Shown here in pieces: positions 1 through 5,120 of a stretch of DNA of 5,478 nucleotides. The stretch comes from JAAYBT01 sp964404395 (GTDB lineage Bacteria; Bacillota; Clostridia; Acetivibrionales; DTU013). Every line of letters begins with the position of its first letter. The stretch's first letter is position 1. A model generated the notes under the pieces. It saw only the letters and a list, made by a program, of their open reading frames with translations. It was not told where the DNA came from and ran no database searches. Position numbers and translations under genes: made by a program. The DNA lies in assembly GCA_964404395.1 (NCBI GenBank), contig CAYOKA010000148.1, positions 1 to 5,478 of the forward strand, read 5' to 3'.

Positions 1-47
1 GACTGGCAGTCAAGAGGTAAGGGGTTCGATCCCCCTCATCTCCACCA
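1..47 (+). tRNA. tRNA-Ala(GGC), 3' part (5' end outside window)
   Basis: The first 47 bases fold as the 3' portion of a tRNA, starting at about standard position 30. The anticodon loop is CTGGCAG (3-9), with U33 at base 4 and anticodon GGC at 5-7. The 3' side of the anticodon stem is 10-14 and the five-base variable loop is 15-19. The T arm is AGGGG / TTCGATC / CCCCT (20-36). The acceptor 3' strand is CATCTCC (37-43), then discriminator A44 and an encoded CCA (45-47). Base 41 corresponds to position 70 and is T, which fits the G3:U70 alanine identity pair; the G3 side lies outside the window. Anticodon GGC decodes GCC and GCU alanine codons. Confidence 0.93.
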
Positions 48-58
48 CAATATGTCTG

Positions 59-82
59 AAAACCCGCTGTTTAGCGGGTTTT
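59..82 (+). terminator. Rho-independent terminator of the tRNA
   Basis: A perfect 10-bp stem (AAAACCCGCT / AGCGGGTTTT) with a GTTT loop begins 12 bases after the tRNA CCA. The T-run is the 3' side of the stem itself. The A-run/T-run symmetry means it could also stop transcription arriving from the minus strand. Confidence 0.88.
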
Positions 83-110
83 CATCTGAGTTAATTAGCA
101 ATGATCTAGT

Positions 111-140
111 CGGAGTGCTCTTGATTATAAGGGCACTCTG
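111..140. repeat. Imperfect inverted repeat in intergenic DNA
   Basis: GAGTGCTC (113-120) pairs with GGGCACTC (131-138) with one G-T pair, and two further outer pairs are possible, around a 10-nt AT-rich loop. Neither strand has a T-run after it, so it is not an obvious terminator. It lies between two convergent terminators and its role is unknown. Confidence 0.35.
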
Positions 141-174
141 CTTTATGTATAGAAATATTCTGAGACCCCATGCG

Positions 175-219
175 AAAAAATGCCCACGGAGTCGAATCAA
201 TCGACAACCGTGGACATTT
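175..219 (-). terminator. Rho-independent terminator of the minus-strand operon
   Basis: Read on the minus strand, a long hairpin pairs 178-189 with 208-219 (one C/A mismatch) and, after a small internal loop, 191-195 with 201-205 (GTCGA/TCGAC) around a 5-nt loop. It is followed at once by six T residues (the A-run at 175-180 on the + strand). It lies about 114 bases past the stop codon of the TspO-like gene and faces the tRNA terminator, so it is the natural end of the minus-strand transcript. Confidence 0.8.
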
Positions 220-241
220 AGCGGTTTCATTTATGGAGTCA

Positions 242-300
242 TTTGCGATGTAATATGTTTTGAGCTGTTCAGCTAAGCTATACTATGGTAACATCGCAAA
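242..300. repeat. 10-bp perfect inverted repeat with a nested hairpin
   Basis: TTTGCGATGT (242-251) and ACATCGCAAA (291-300) are perfect inverted copies separated by 39 bases. Inside, AGCT GTTC AGCT (263-274) can form a small hairpin. The element sits between the TspO-like stop codon and the operon terminator, so it would lie in the 3' untranslated RNA. It could protect the 3' end or be a remnant of a small repeat element; nothing shows which. Confidence 0.45.
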
Positions 301-332
301 AGCCTTTTATGAGAATAGAATCAACCATTCAG

Positions 333-1127
333 CTATTTTTCTTTTGACTGTACTGGGAGAAGAGAATAATTATTCCTATATAGCTGAATAGCAGCCGCTC
401 CTATTAAGATAACCATTCCTATAAGGGCAATAGTCTGTAGCAGTGCAAATTCGCCCTTAAATCCCTCAGGTGCCTCCAAGAACTGATATATGCCCAGGTA
501 AGCCCATGCTATGGGAAGAGGGAATGCGGCGTTATGTATTTTCAGAAGAACTAGCAAGACCAGGAGAACAGCAACTATTAATATAATAATCGCCCAGATA
601 TCATTTGCAATTCCAAAACCATTCCACTCCAGCTTGACAAGCATAGCGGCTGTATTGACAACAGATGCTATGAACAACCAGCCAGTATAGATTCCAAAGC
701 TCAGGGGCAACAACCAGCGTTTTCTATCCTGAATACTCAGAAGCTTTTTGCAAATAAGGGATAATGAAACTAAAAAACCGAAAATGAACAGTACCGAAAG
801 CTCAATCTGAACAAATGAGAACGCTACTATCCAAGCAATATTAAGAGTGCAGGAAATCCAAAAAAGTGTAGAAATTTTATCAATAGCCAGCTCGTAATAG
901 GAATCATTTTTCTTAACAATCATAACAATAATCGATATGATCAAAAGTGAGTAGATAACGGCCCAGATGCTGAAGGTGGAAGGACCCGGTGTTATTAGAG
1001 TTACATACATGTCGGAAATTTCCTTCTGAGTAAGTCCGTTTATGAAGCCTAGAGCTCCAAGGGTATTAATCGCAATAGTCACTATAAGAAAAACTAAGTT
1101 AATCCATGATTTTTTTATCTTGTCCAT
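333..1127 (-). CDS. TspO/MBR-related (tryptophan-rich sensory protein-like) integral membrane protein
   Basis: This is a 264-residue, very hydrophobic protein. Likely membrane segments are about 8-29, 50-71, 86-105, 107-126, 139-163, 174-196, 204-216 and 227-249. The region from about 45 to 165 resembles the TspO/MBR family: a P-G-P-S-T-F-S-I-W-x-x-I-Y block (47-59, compare the family's P-x-W-x-F-x-x-V-W-x-x-L-Y), L-N-x-A-W (95-99) and Y-x-G-W-x-F-x-A-S-x-x-N (147-158). It is longer than classic TspO (about 155 residues), as in the long bacterial homologues annotated as tryptophan-rich sensory proteins. TspO proteins bind tetrapyrroles such as protoporphyrin and are tied to light or oxidative stress; the ligand of this long branch is not established. 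The start is fixed by AAGGAGGA just upstream. It is the last gene of the minus-strand run. There is no signal peptide beyond the first membrane segment. Confidence 0.72.
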   Translation of the reverse strand: MDKIKKSWINLVFLIVTIAINTLGALGFINGLTQKEISDMYVTLITPGPSTFSIWAVIYSLLIISIIVMIVKKNDSYYELAIDKISTLFWISCTLNIAWIVAFSFVQIELSVLFIFGFLVSLSLICKKLLSIQDRKRWLLPLSFGIYTGWLFIASVVNTAAMLVKLEWNGFGIANDIWAIIILIVAVLLVLLVLLKIHNAAFPLPIAWAYLGIYQFLEAPEGFKGEFALLQTIALIGMVILIGAAAIQLYRNNYSLLPVQSKEK

Positions 1128-1132
1128 GACAA

Positions 1133-1140
1133 TCCTCCTT
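1133..1140 (-). promoter_or_regulatory. Ribosome binding site of the TspO-like gene
   Basis: AAGGAGGA on the minus strand, with the GGAGG core 6 bases before the ATG at 1127. It is near-perfect and decides the start codon. Confidence 0.85.
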
Positions 1141-1168
1141 GAGTAATTAGATTTATTCTCTTCAGCAC

Positions 1169-1186
1169 CTTAATTAATTAATTAAG
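1169..1186. repeat. 18-bp perfect palindrome CTTAATTAATTAATTAAG
   Basis: This is a continuous palindrome with no spacer, built from the unit TTAA. It lies in the only sizeable gap of the operon (1128-1221), about 42 bases before the TspO-like start codon. It could be a repressor operator or part of an internal promoter. I see no convincing -35/-10 pair beside it. Simple AT sequence could also give this by chance. Confidence 0.5.
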
Positions 1187-1221
1187 TAACACTCCTCGCA
1201 TCTTTCCAACGGCTACACGTC

Positions 1222-1431
1222 TCATGATACCGGGAATGTCAGTAGAGCTTCTTCGGGCACAGGCGGGATTTTCACGAGAAACCTAATGTATGAGGTAGGA
1301 TGCTTAGTTACACTTTTTAAAGCGGTTTTAGGGTTCGCTTCGTCTGCGGGTACATAGCTAGGTGTATCAGCCATGGCATGGTTGTACATTTTCAGCATAT
1401 CAGTATAGAAACGGATTACATCATATCCCAT
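1222..1431 (-). CDS. Small hypothetical protein, translationally coupled to uvsE
   Basis: This 69-residue product is not one I recognise. It has no membrane segment, signal peptide or cysteine. The first half is rich in aromatic and methionine residues (Y-D-V-I-R-F-Y near 3-9, M-L-K-M-Y-N-H-A-M near 12-20), and the second half has several prolines (P-P-V-P-E-E near 56-61). The support for a real gene is its start: GGGAGGT lies 4 bases before the ATG and overlaps the TAG stop of uvsE, so the two frames are only 10 bases apart. Its place between uvsE-DUF1722 and the TspO-like gene suggests a related role, but that is inference. It could also be the N-terminal remnant of a longer gene, because the TGA is followed by no further long frame. 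Confidence 0.6.
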   Translation of the reverse strand: MGYDVIRFYTDMLKMYNHAMADTPSYVPADEANPKTALKSVTKHPTSYIRFLVKIPPVPEEALLTFPVS

Positions 1432-1435
1432 AAAT

Positions 1436-1442
1436 ACCTCCC
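1436..1442 (-). promoter_or_regulatory. Ribosome binding site overlapping the uvsE stop codon
   Basis: GGGAGGT on the minus strand, 4 bases before the ATG at 1431. It shares a base with the TAG stop of the upstream gene, an arrangement that favours translational coupling. Confidence 0.75.
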
Positions 1443-2695
1443 TATATATGAAAATAGTAACTGTTTAACAGGTAATCCTCTTTGTATTTGCGGGCCATTG
1501 TAAAGAGCATGTTTTTTACAAGCTGTACTTCAATCTTACCCAATTCGAACTTTCGTAAAACGCTTTCAAAACGCTTTTTTTCCGATTCAGAAGCCTTGCT
1601 CTTAAAATATCCCCAAACATGCTGGGCTGCGTTTATTGCGTTACCGCTAAAAATGGGTTTTCTCAGCGATATCTCAATCATTTGGTACATCTGATGAGCC
1701 GGATATGTGCTTTTATCCTTTAGCAAATTTCGAATAGCACTGTAATGCTGGGGAGACCTTTCCAGGATACAATATTTGTAGTGCGCCCATTCAGTCTCCA
1801 GTTTGCTGATTCCCATGTTTGAAAGGCAATTGATACATTTTAAAGCTGACAGGTTTTTATCCTTTACCTCCAGCATGATATCAATATCCGTTCCGGGCAG
1901 CTGCTCATAAAATTCAAGAAACTTGTCAACCTCTATAAAATCAGAATGCGCACCAGCCCTCTTAGCAGGGTGCTGCTGAGAGTAATGGACCTTTTGTGGG
2001 CCGTTTTCTTTTGTCCATGTTTCTGAGCACCTTTTGATCCATTCAGCATCACTACATGATTTATCTGTCGGATTCACAGTATTGTGTAGGTTATCGAAAA
2101 CTACGGGAATCCCTTCGATACATGCTGTTTCCAGAACATCATCTATATTGAATAATTTATCATCGTTTTCCAGTACCAGGCGCCTTTTTACATTGTCACT
2201 AAGCTGTCGATATCTTGACAAAAAACGCTTTTTGGCATACTCCTTGTTACCATATTTGCCACCGAGATGAAGTATTATTTTGTGTTCCGCCCCAAGTCCT
2301 AAGCAATCCAGTACTTTCGCGTGATAATTAAGATCTTGAATAGCTCTCTCGGCAACCGATTCATCAGGGGAGTTGAGGACCGTGTACTGTCCGGGATGCA
2401 TTGACACCCGCATTCCTGCTTTACTAATTTTGCGGCCGATTGATGCAAACATTTCCTCGTATGAATCATGCCATTGTAAGCTTTTTGCTAAACTTGAGCC
2501 AAACGGAATCAAATCTGAGGATATCCGAAAAAGCCTGATGCTGTGTTGAATATTGTAGTCAATCAACTTATCAAGGGAAGATAAATTATGCCCAATTAGG
2601 GATAGCAGGCGTTCTTCGCTAGCATTTTTTAGTATGCAGTTTTTCATCTCACTCCCGGGTAAGCCGAGAGCAAGACAGGCATATCCAATCCTCAT
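1442..2695 (-). CDS. uvsE: UV damage endonuclease UvsE/UVDE with C-terminal DUF1722 (YbgA-like) domain
   Basis: This 417-residue protein has two parts. Residues 1-290 are the UVDE TIM barrel, which nicks DNA just 5' of cyclobutane dimers, 6-4 photoproducts and some other lesions to start alternative excision repair. Visible motifs are R-I-G-Y-A-C (2-7), S-S-D-L-I-P-F-G-S (59-67), H-P-G-Q-Y (100-104), L-H-L-G-G-K-Y-G-N-K (142-151), L-E-N-D-D (175-179), F-D-N-L-H (200-204), K-V-H (236-238), G-A-H (248-250) and L-E-V-K-D-K (275-280). By comparison from memory with the Thermus enzyme, H100, H143, E176, D201, H204, H238, H250 and E276 would be metal ligands or active-site residues, K236 the modified lysine, and Q103/Y104 the lesion-probing pair. 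A9 stands where Thermus has Asn10. Residues about 300-417 add a DUF1722-like domain: W-A-H-Y-K-Y (303-308), E-R-S-P-Q-H-Y (312-318), N-A-A-Q-H-V-W-G-Y-F-K (355-365) and Y-L-L-N-S-Y-Y-F (408-415). Ordinary UvsE is about 300-320 residues, so this is an addition. AAGAGG lies 7 bases before the ATG. Confidence 0.93.
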   Translation of the reverse strand: MRIGYACLALGLPGSEMKNCILKNASEERLLSLIGHNLSSLDKLIDYNIQHSIRLFRISSDLIPFGSSLAKSLQWHDSYEEMFASIGRKISKAGMRVSMHPGQYTVLNSPDESVAERAIQDLNYHAKVLDCLGLGAEHKIILHLGGKYGNKEYAKKRFLSRYRQLSDNVKRRLVLENDDKLFNIDDVLETACIEGIPVVFDNLHNTVNPTDKSCSDAEWIKRCSETWTKENGPQKVHYSQQHPAKRAGAHSDFIEVDKFLEFYEQLPGTDIDIMLEVKDKNLSALKCINCLSNMGISKLETEWAHYKYCILERSPQHYSAIRNLLKDKSTYPAHQMYQMIEISLRKPIFSGNAINAAQHVWGYFKSKASESEKKRFESVLRKFELGKIEVQLVKNMLFTMARKYKEDYLLNSYYFHI

Positions 2696-2924
2696 ATACA
2701 GACCTCTTTACCCTCGGAATTCGCACAAATCCCTGACCAGTAGGCTTCAAAAATTTTGCCTGAGTAGGCTTCTTCGCAGGATGTACTATATAACAGCATA
2801 CCATCAAGTAATCACTGGATGGTGCAAAAAAAAGCTCCAGAGAACCATATGCTATATCCTGCCTTATTACGCCGCATTCATGTCTTTTCTCCTCATTTTT
2901 GAATAGATGCGTAATAATCCGCAT
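2649..2924 (-). CDS. Small hypothetical protein overlapping the uvsE start
   Basis: This 91-residue frame is unrecognised. It begins 3 bases after the TGA of the ATPase gene, with AAAGG 7 bases upstream of its ATG. It runs 47 bases into uvsE in another frame. It fills what would otherwise be a 232-base gap within the operon, which argues for translation. There is no membrane helix or clear domain. Features are an acidic/basic start (K-N-E-E-K-R near 9-14), a hydrophobic stretch with two cysteines (Y-L-M-V-C-C-Y near 39-45), a short K-P-T repeat (52-54 and 60-62) and a C-terminal C-x-x-C (82-85) that lies in the overlap. The last part is constrained by uvsE and may carry no function of its own. 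It could instead be a decayed gene or leader sequence. Confidence 0.4.
   Translation of the reverse strand: MRIITHLFKNEEKRHECGVIRQDIAYGSLELFFAPSSDYLMVCCYIVHPAKKPTQAKFLKPTGQGFVRIPRVKRSVYEDWICLSCSRLTRE
2703..2708 (-). promoter_or_regulatory. Ribosome binding site of uvsE
   Basis: AAGAGG on the minus strand, 7 bases before the ATG at 2695. It lies inside the preceding small ORF and supports this start for uvsE. Confidence 0.65.
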
Positions 2925-2927
2925 TTA

Positions 2928-4112
2928 TCAACCTTTCAACAAGAAATCCACAATGTTCATCTGCTTGATGCCATCCTCGTCCATAGGTATTTCATCCATT
3001 GAGAGAATATACTTTGGATAGTGATCGTTTACTCTCTTCAGTGGATTGACTTCGCGTGCAAAGGTTGCCGGATCAAGTACACTGGCGGAAACCTGGTAAT
3101 ATATCTTATCCCCACTTAATTCGGCAATGAAATCTATTTCTTTGTCGCCGACCTTACCAATTGTAACTGCATAACCGCGTCTAATCAGCTCAAGATACAC
3201 AATATTCTCCAGAATATGTCCAACATCATAGGCCTTGTTCCCAAGCAGTAAACGTCGCAAGCTGATATCCACCAGGTAATACTTCTCAAGTGATTTCAGG
3301 TGTTGTTTGCCCTTAACATCATAACGACCAACCTTGTACAGGATAAAGGCCTCGGTCAAAGCTTCAATATAATTCTCTACCGTCAGGGAGGTCGTTTTTC
3401 TTCCATAGGAGGTAAGACTATCAGCAATTTTATTTGAAGATACAATATTGCCAATATTATCAAACAAGAATTTTATAACACTTTCAAGCAGTGGGATATC
3501 ACCTACACGCTTACGGGAAACAATATCCTTGAGTAAAACAGTATTATAGATTCCTGCAATATAATCCCTGCGAATGTCATCGTCGGCGATTGTAACGGAA
3601 TATGGAAACCCTCCGTTTTGGTAGTAGCCATTCCAAGCATTGCGTTTATCTCCACCAACCATCTCAAAATATTCCTTGAAGGAAAGTGGCAACATGCCAA
3701 TTTCGATATAGCGCCCTGAAAGGAGTGTAGCAAGTTCACCGGAAAGCATTTGTGCATTAGAACCTGTTATATATACATCAACATTATCCTTGATAAAAAG
3801 ACTATCAACGGCCTTCTGAAATTGTTGAACATTCTGTACCTCATCCAAAAACACATAGGTCATCTTGTTAGGGACAAGTCTCTCTACAACATATTCATGA
3901 AGCTTTCTGTAATCGTGTAATGGCTCATTTGCAATGTCCTCAAAGTTAATGAAAATGATTTGCTTATCCTCAACACCACATTCTTTCAAGTATTCGCGAA
4001 ACATCAAAAGCAACGTAGACTTTCCGCAACGACGTACACCGGTAATTACCTTGATAATGCTTTTATCTTTAAGCCTTTTAAGCTTATCCATGTATTGCTT
4101 TCGTTGGACCAT
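2928..4112 (-). CDS. AAA_14/DUF4143 family ATP-binding protein
   Basis: This 394-residue protein is a full-length member of the AAA_14 plus DUF4143 family. The N-terminal ATPase has Walker A G-V-R-R-C-G-K-S-T (25-33), Walker B Y-V-F-L-D-E (86-91), a T-G-S-N-A sensor-type strand (116-120) and L-S-G-R-Y (131-135) with a candidate arginine. After a helical, winged-helix-like middle (about 205-260) comes DUF4143. Its end resembles a PD-(D/E)XK fold: L-E-N-x-V-Y-x-E-L (301-309), K-E-I-D-F (324-328) and Y-Y-Q-V-S (338-342), with Gln in the usual Lys place, as I recall being common in this family. The biological function of the family is not established. It is widespread in Clostridia and Bacteroidetes, and nuclease activity is only a structural guess. 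It is first in the operon, with promoter TTGATT-17-TATAAT and a strong ribosome site. Three bases separate its TGA from the next ATG. Confidence 0.92.
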   Translation of the reverse strand: MVQRKQYMDKLKRLKDKSIIKVITGVRRCGKSTLLLMFREYLKECGVEDKQIIFINFEDIANEPLHDYRKLHEYVVERLVPNKMTYVFLDEVQNVQQFQKAVDSLFIKDNVDVYITGSNAQMLSGELATLLSGRYIEIGMLPLSFKEYFEMVGGDKRNAWNGYYQNGGFPYSVTIADDDIRRDYIAGIYNTVLLKDIVSRKRVGDIPLLESVIKFLFDNIGNIVSSNKIADSLTSYGRKTTSLTVENYIEALTEAFILYKVGRYDVKGKQHLKSLEKYYLVDISLRRLLLGNKAYDVGHILENIVYLELIRRGYAVTIGKVGDKEIDFIAELSGDKIYYQVSASVLDPATFAREVNPLKRVNDHYPKYILSMDEIPMDEDGIKQMNIVDFLLKG

Positions 4113-4117
4113 TACAA

Positions 4118-4128
4118 CACCTCCTCTT
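4118..4128 (-). promoter_or_regulatory. Ribosome binding site of the DUF4143 ATPase gene
   Basis: AAGAGGAGGTG on the minus strand, with the GGAGG core 7 bases before the ATG at 4112. It closely matches the anti-SD and fixes the start. Confidence 0.88.
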
Positions 4129-4135
4129 TAAACAC

Positions 4136-4164
4136 ATTATATATTATTAAGGATCAACAATCAA
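4136..4164 (-). promoter_or_regulatory. Sigma-A promoter of the minus-strand operon
   Basis: On the minus strand, -35 TTGATT (4164-4159) and -10 TATAAT (4141-4136) are separated by 17 bases. Transcription would begin near 4129, giving a leader of only about 17 bases that is almost all ribosome binding site. Confidence 0.78.
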
Positions 4165-4181
4165 TAGTTTTCATGTCTCAC

Positions 4182-4215
4182 TATAGAAACTTATAAAAAC
4201 TTATAAGTTTCTATA
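4182..4215. repeat. 15-bp-arm perfect inverted repeat upstream of the operon promoter (candidate operator)
   Basis: TATAGAAACTTATAA (4182-4196) and TTATAAGTTTCTATA (4201-4215) are perfect inverted copies around a 4-base centre, AAAC. The left arm also contains a tandem repeat: AAACTTATAA occurs at 4187-4196 and again at 4197-4206, a 10-bp helical period. TATAAAAACTT at 4192-4202 recurs at 4222-4232. The array starts 18 bases upstream of the -35 box, where an activator or a looping repressor could act. As RNA it would be a weak AT hairpin with no T-run, so a terminator is less likely. Confidence 0.7.
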
Positions 4216-4318
4216 TCCAAATATAAAAACTTTCACAAGCTCTGACTTCTTAATATAATAATATATTATTTCCAAGGCTTAAGGTTGACAAACCTGAAAA
4301 GCTGCTGGAGTGATAATT

Positions 4319-4570
4319 ATGATAATAAGTGCAAGCAGGAGAACTGATATACCTAAATACTATAGTGAGTGGCTCGTTAACCGTATCAAGGAAGGTTATG
4401 TCGATGTTCGCAACCCCAGGTATACATTCTAGGTAAGCAGATATAGCCTGAGCCCTGAAATTGTTGATGGGATTGTCTTTTGGACTAAAGATCCGGAACC
4501 GATGATACAGAGGCTTGAGGCGTTTTCTGAATACAGCTATTACTTTCAATTCTCTCTACCCCAGAAATGA
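4319..4570 (+). pseudogene. DUF1848 family protein, N-terminal fragment with premature amber codon
   Basis: The + strand frame from ATG 4319 reads M-I-I-S-A-S-R-R-T-D-I-P, then Y-Y-S-E-W, N-R-I-K-E-G-Y-V and R-N-P, the characteristic start of DUF1848 proteins. A TAG interrupts it at 4430-4432 (codon 38). The same frame continues with V-S-R-Y-S-L-S-P-E-I-V-D-G-I-V-F-W-T-K-D-P and then Y-Y-F-Q-F-S-L before a TGA at 4568-4570. Full-length DUF1848 proteins are roughly 270-300 residues and end in a cysteine-rich, radical-SAM-like cluster; here about 83 codons remain and that end is absent. GGAGTG about 8 bases before the ATG is a leftover ribosome site. Both the internal stop and the missing two-thirds indicate decay. 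The function of DUF1848 is not established. Confidence 0.85.
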
Positions 4571-4838
4571 ACGAAAATATGCGGCTAGGTATAGCGCACT
4601 GCTGAAAATTTCAACTAATGGGAAGAAATATGCCTAAAAAGCCTTATTTTATAGACGATTAACCATAAAACGAGCTGAAATAGGAATAATTTACTAAAAT
4701 TGCACCCCATTACTTGCAAAAGTTAGCAGTGCGGTCTACTCTTTGCAGCTATGCCCGCTAAACCCATCCTGCCCCAAAGACGATCATAAGTGTTAGGAAA
4801 AGCTTCGTGATACACCCGGAGAAAAACAAAGAAGGCAG

Positions 4839-4863
4839 TGAAATGTACACGATGTACATTTCA
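4839..4863. repeat. 25-bp palindrome, 11-bp perfect arms around CGA
   Basis: TGAAATGTACA (4839-4849) and TGTACATTTCA (4853-4863) are perfect inverted copies separated by CGA. Each arm contains the self-complementary TGTACA. Two small inverted repeats follow directly: TCAGG/CCTGA (4861-4865 / 4870-4874), sharing its first three bases with the right arm, and AGCC/GGCT near 4875-4885. No T-run follows on either strand. The size and symmetry suit a dimeric regulator's operator or an RNA hairpin, but no adjacent intact gene uses it. Confidence 0.6.
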
Positions 4864-5064
4864 GGTGCGCCTGAGCCATGGGCTGGTCGTGAAGTTTCGC
4901 TATTATGTATGTTGTAATAGTAATTCGTGCTGGCGCACTCAACATACTATCTGCTCGCCTATGCAACCTAGATGGTGAATAAGCGCCGTCTGCCCCACAA
5001 GTTTTTCGCTGCTTTGGTGTATAGAAGTTTTTCCTCAACAGCCATTTGCGAAGCATATCCGGCT

Positions 5065-5098
5065 GAAATCGAGAGGGGCTCGATGCCCCCGAGATTTC
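5065..5098. repeat. Two-tier inverted repeat
   Basis: GAAATC (5065-5070) pairs with GATTTC (5093-5098), and inside it GGGGC (5075-5079) pairs with GCCCC (5085-5089) around TCGAT. The two stems are separated by a small internal loop. No T-run follows. It is GC-richer than the surroundings and its role is unknown. Confidence 0.4.
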
Positions 5099-5120
5099 CT
5101 TAGTACCACAGCAGCCAACA

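Noticed and set aside
36..276. Open frames on both strands next to the tRNA (36-230 minus, 52-276 plus)
   Set aside because: They run through the tRNA 3' end or its terminator, have no ribosome site, and the minus one also crosses the operon terminator.
1178..1225. 15-codon minus-strand frame starting M-R-R-V-A, with its ATG overlapping the TGA of the 69-residue ORF
   Set aside because: The ATGA overlap is suggestive, but the frame is too short, has no clear ribosome site and ends inside the AT palindrome.
3648..3657. ATCTCCACCA, identical to the last 10 bases of the tRNA (38-47), as a possible attachment-site repeat
   Set aside because: It is only 10 bases, lies inside the intact ATPase coding sequence, and no integrase or longer match is present.
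3503..3757. 84-codon frame on the minus strand inside the ATPase gene
   Set aside because: It is a shadow of the AAA/DUF4143 gene, which has intact motifs throughout in its own frame.
3934..4196. Two + strand frames opposite the start of the ATPase gene
   Set aside because: They are antisense to the Walker A region and promoter of a well-supported gene.
4250..4549. 99-codon minus-strand frame
   Set aside because: It is antisense to the DUF1848 pseudogene, whose family motifs are clear on the + strand.
4595..4733. 9-bp inverted copies (CGCACTGCT / AGCAGTGCG) as ends of a miniature transposon
   Set aside because: There is no target-site duplication that I can see, the arms are short, and one such pair at this distance is weak evidence.
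4793..5056. 87-codon minus-strand frame with several cysteines
   Set aside because: It has no ribosome site, passes through the 25-bp palindrome, and its composition does not resemble a known protein.
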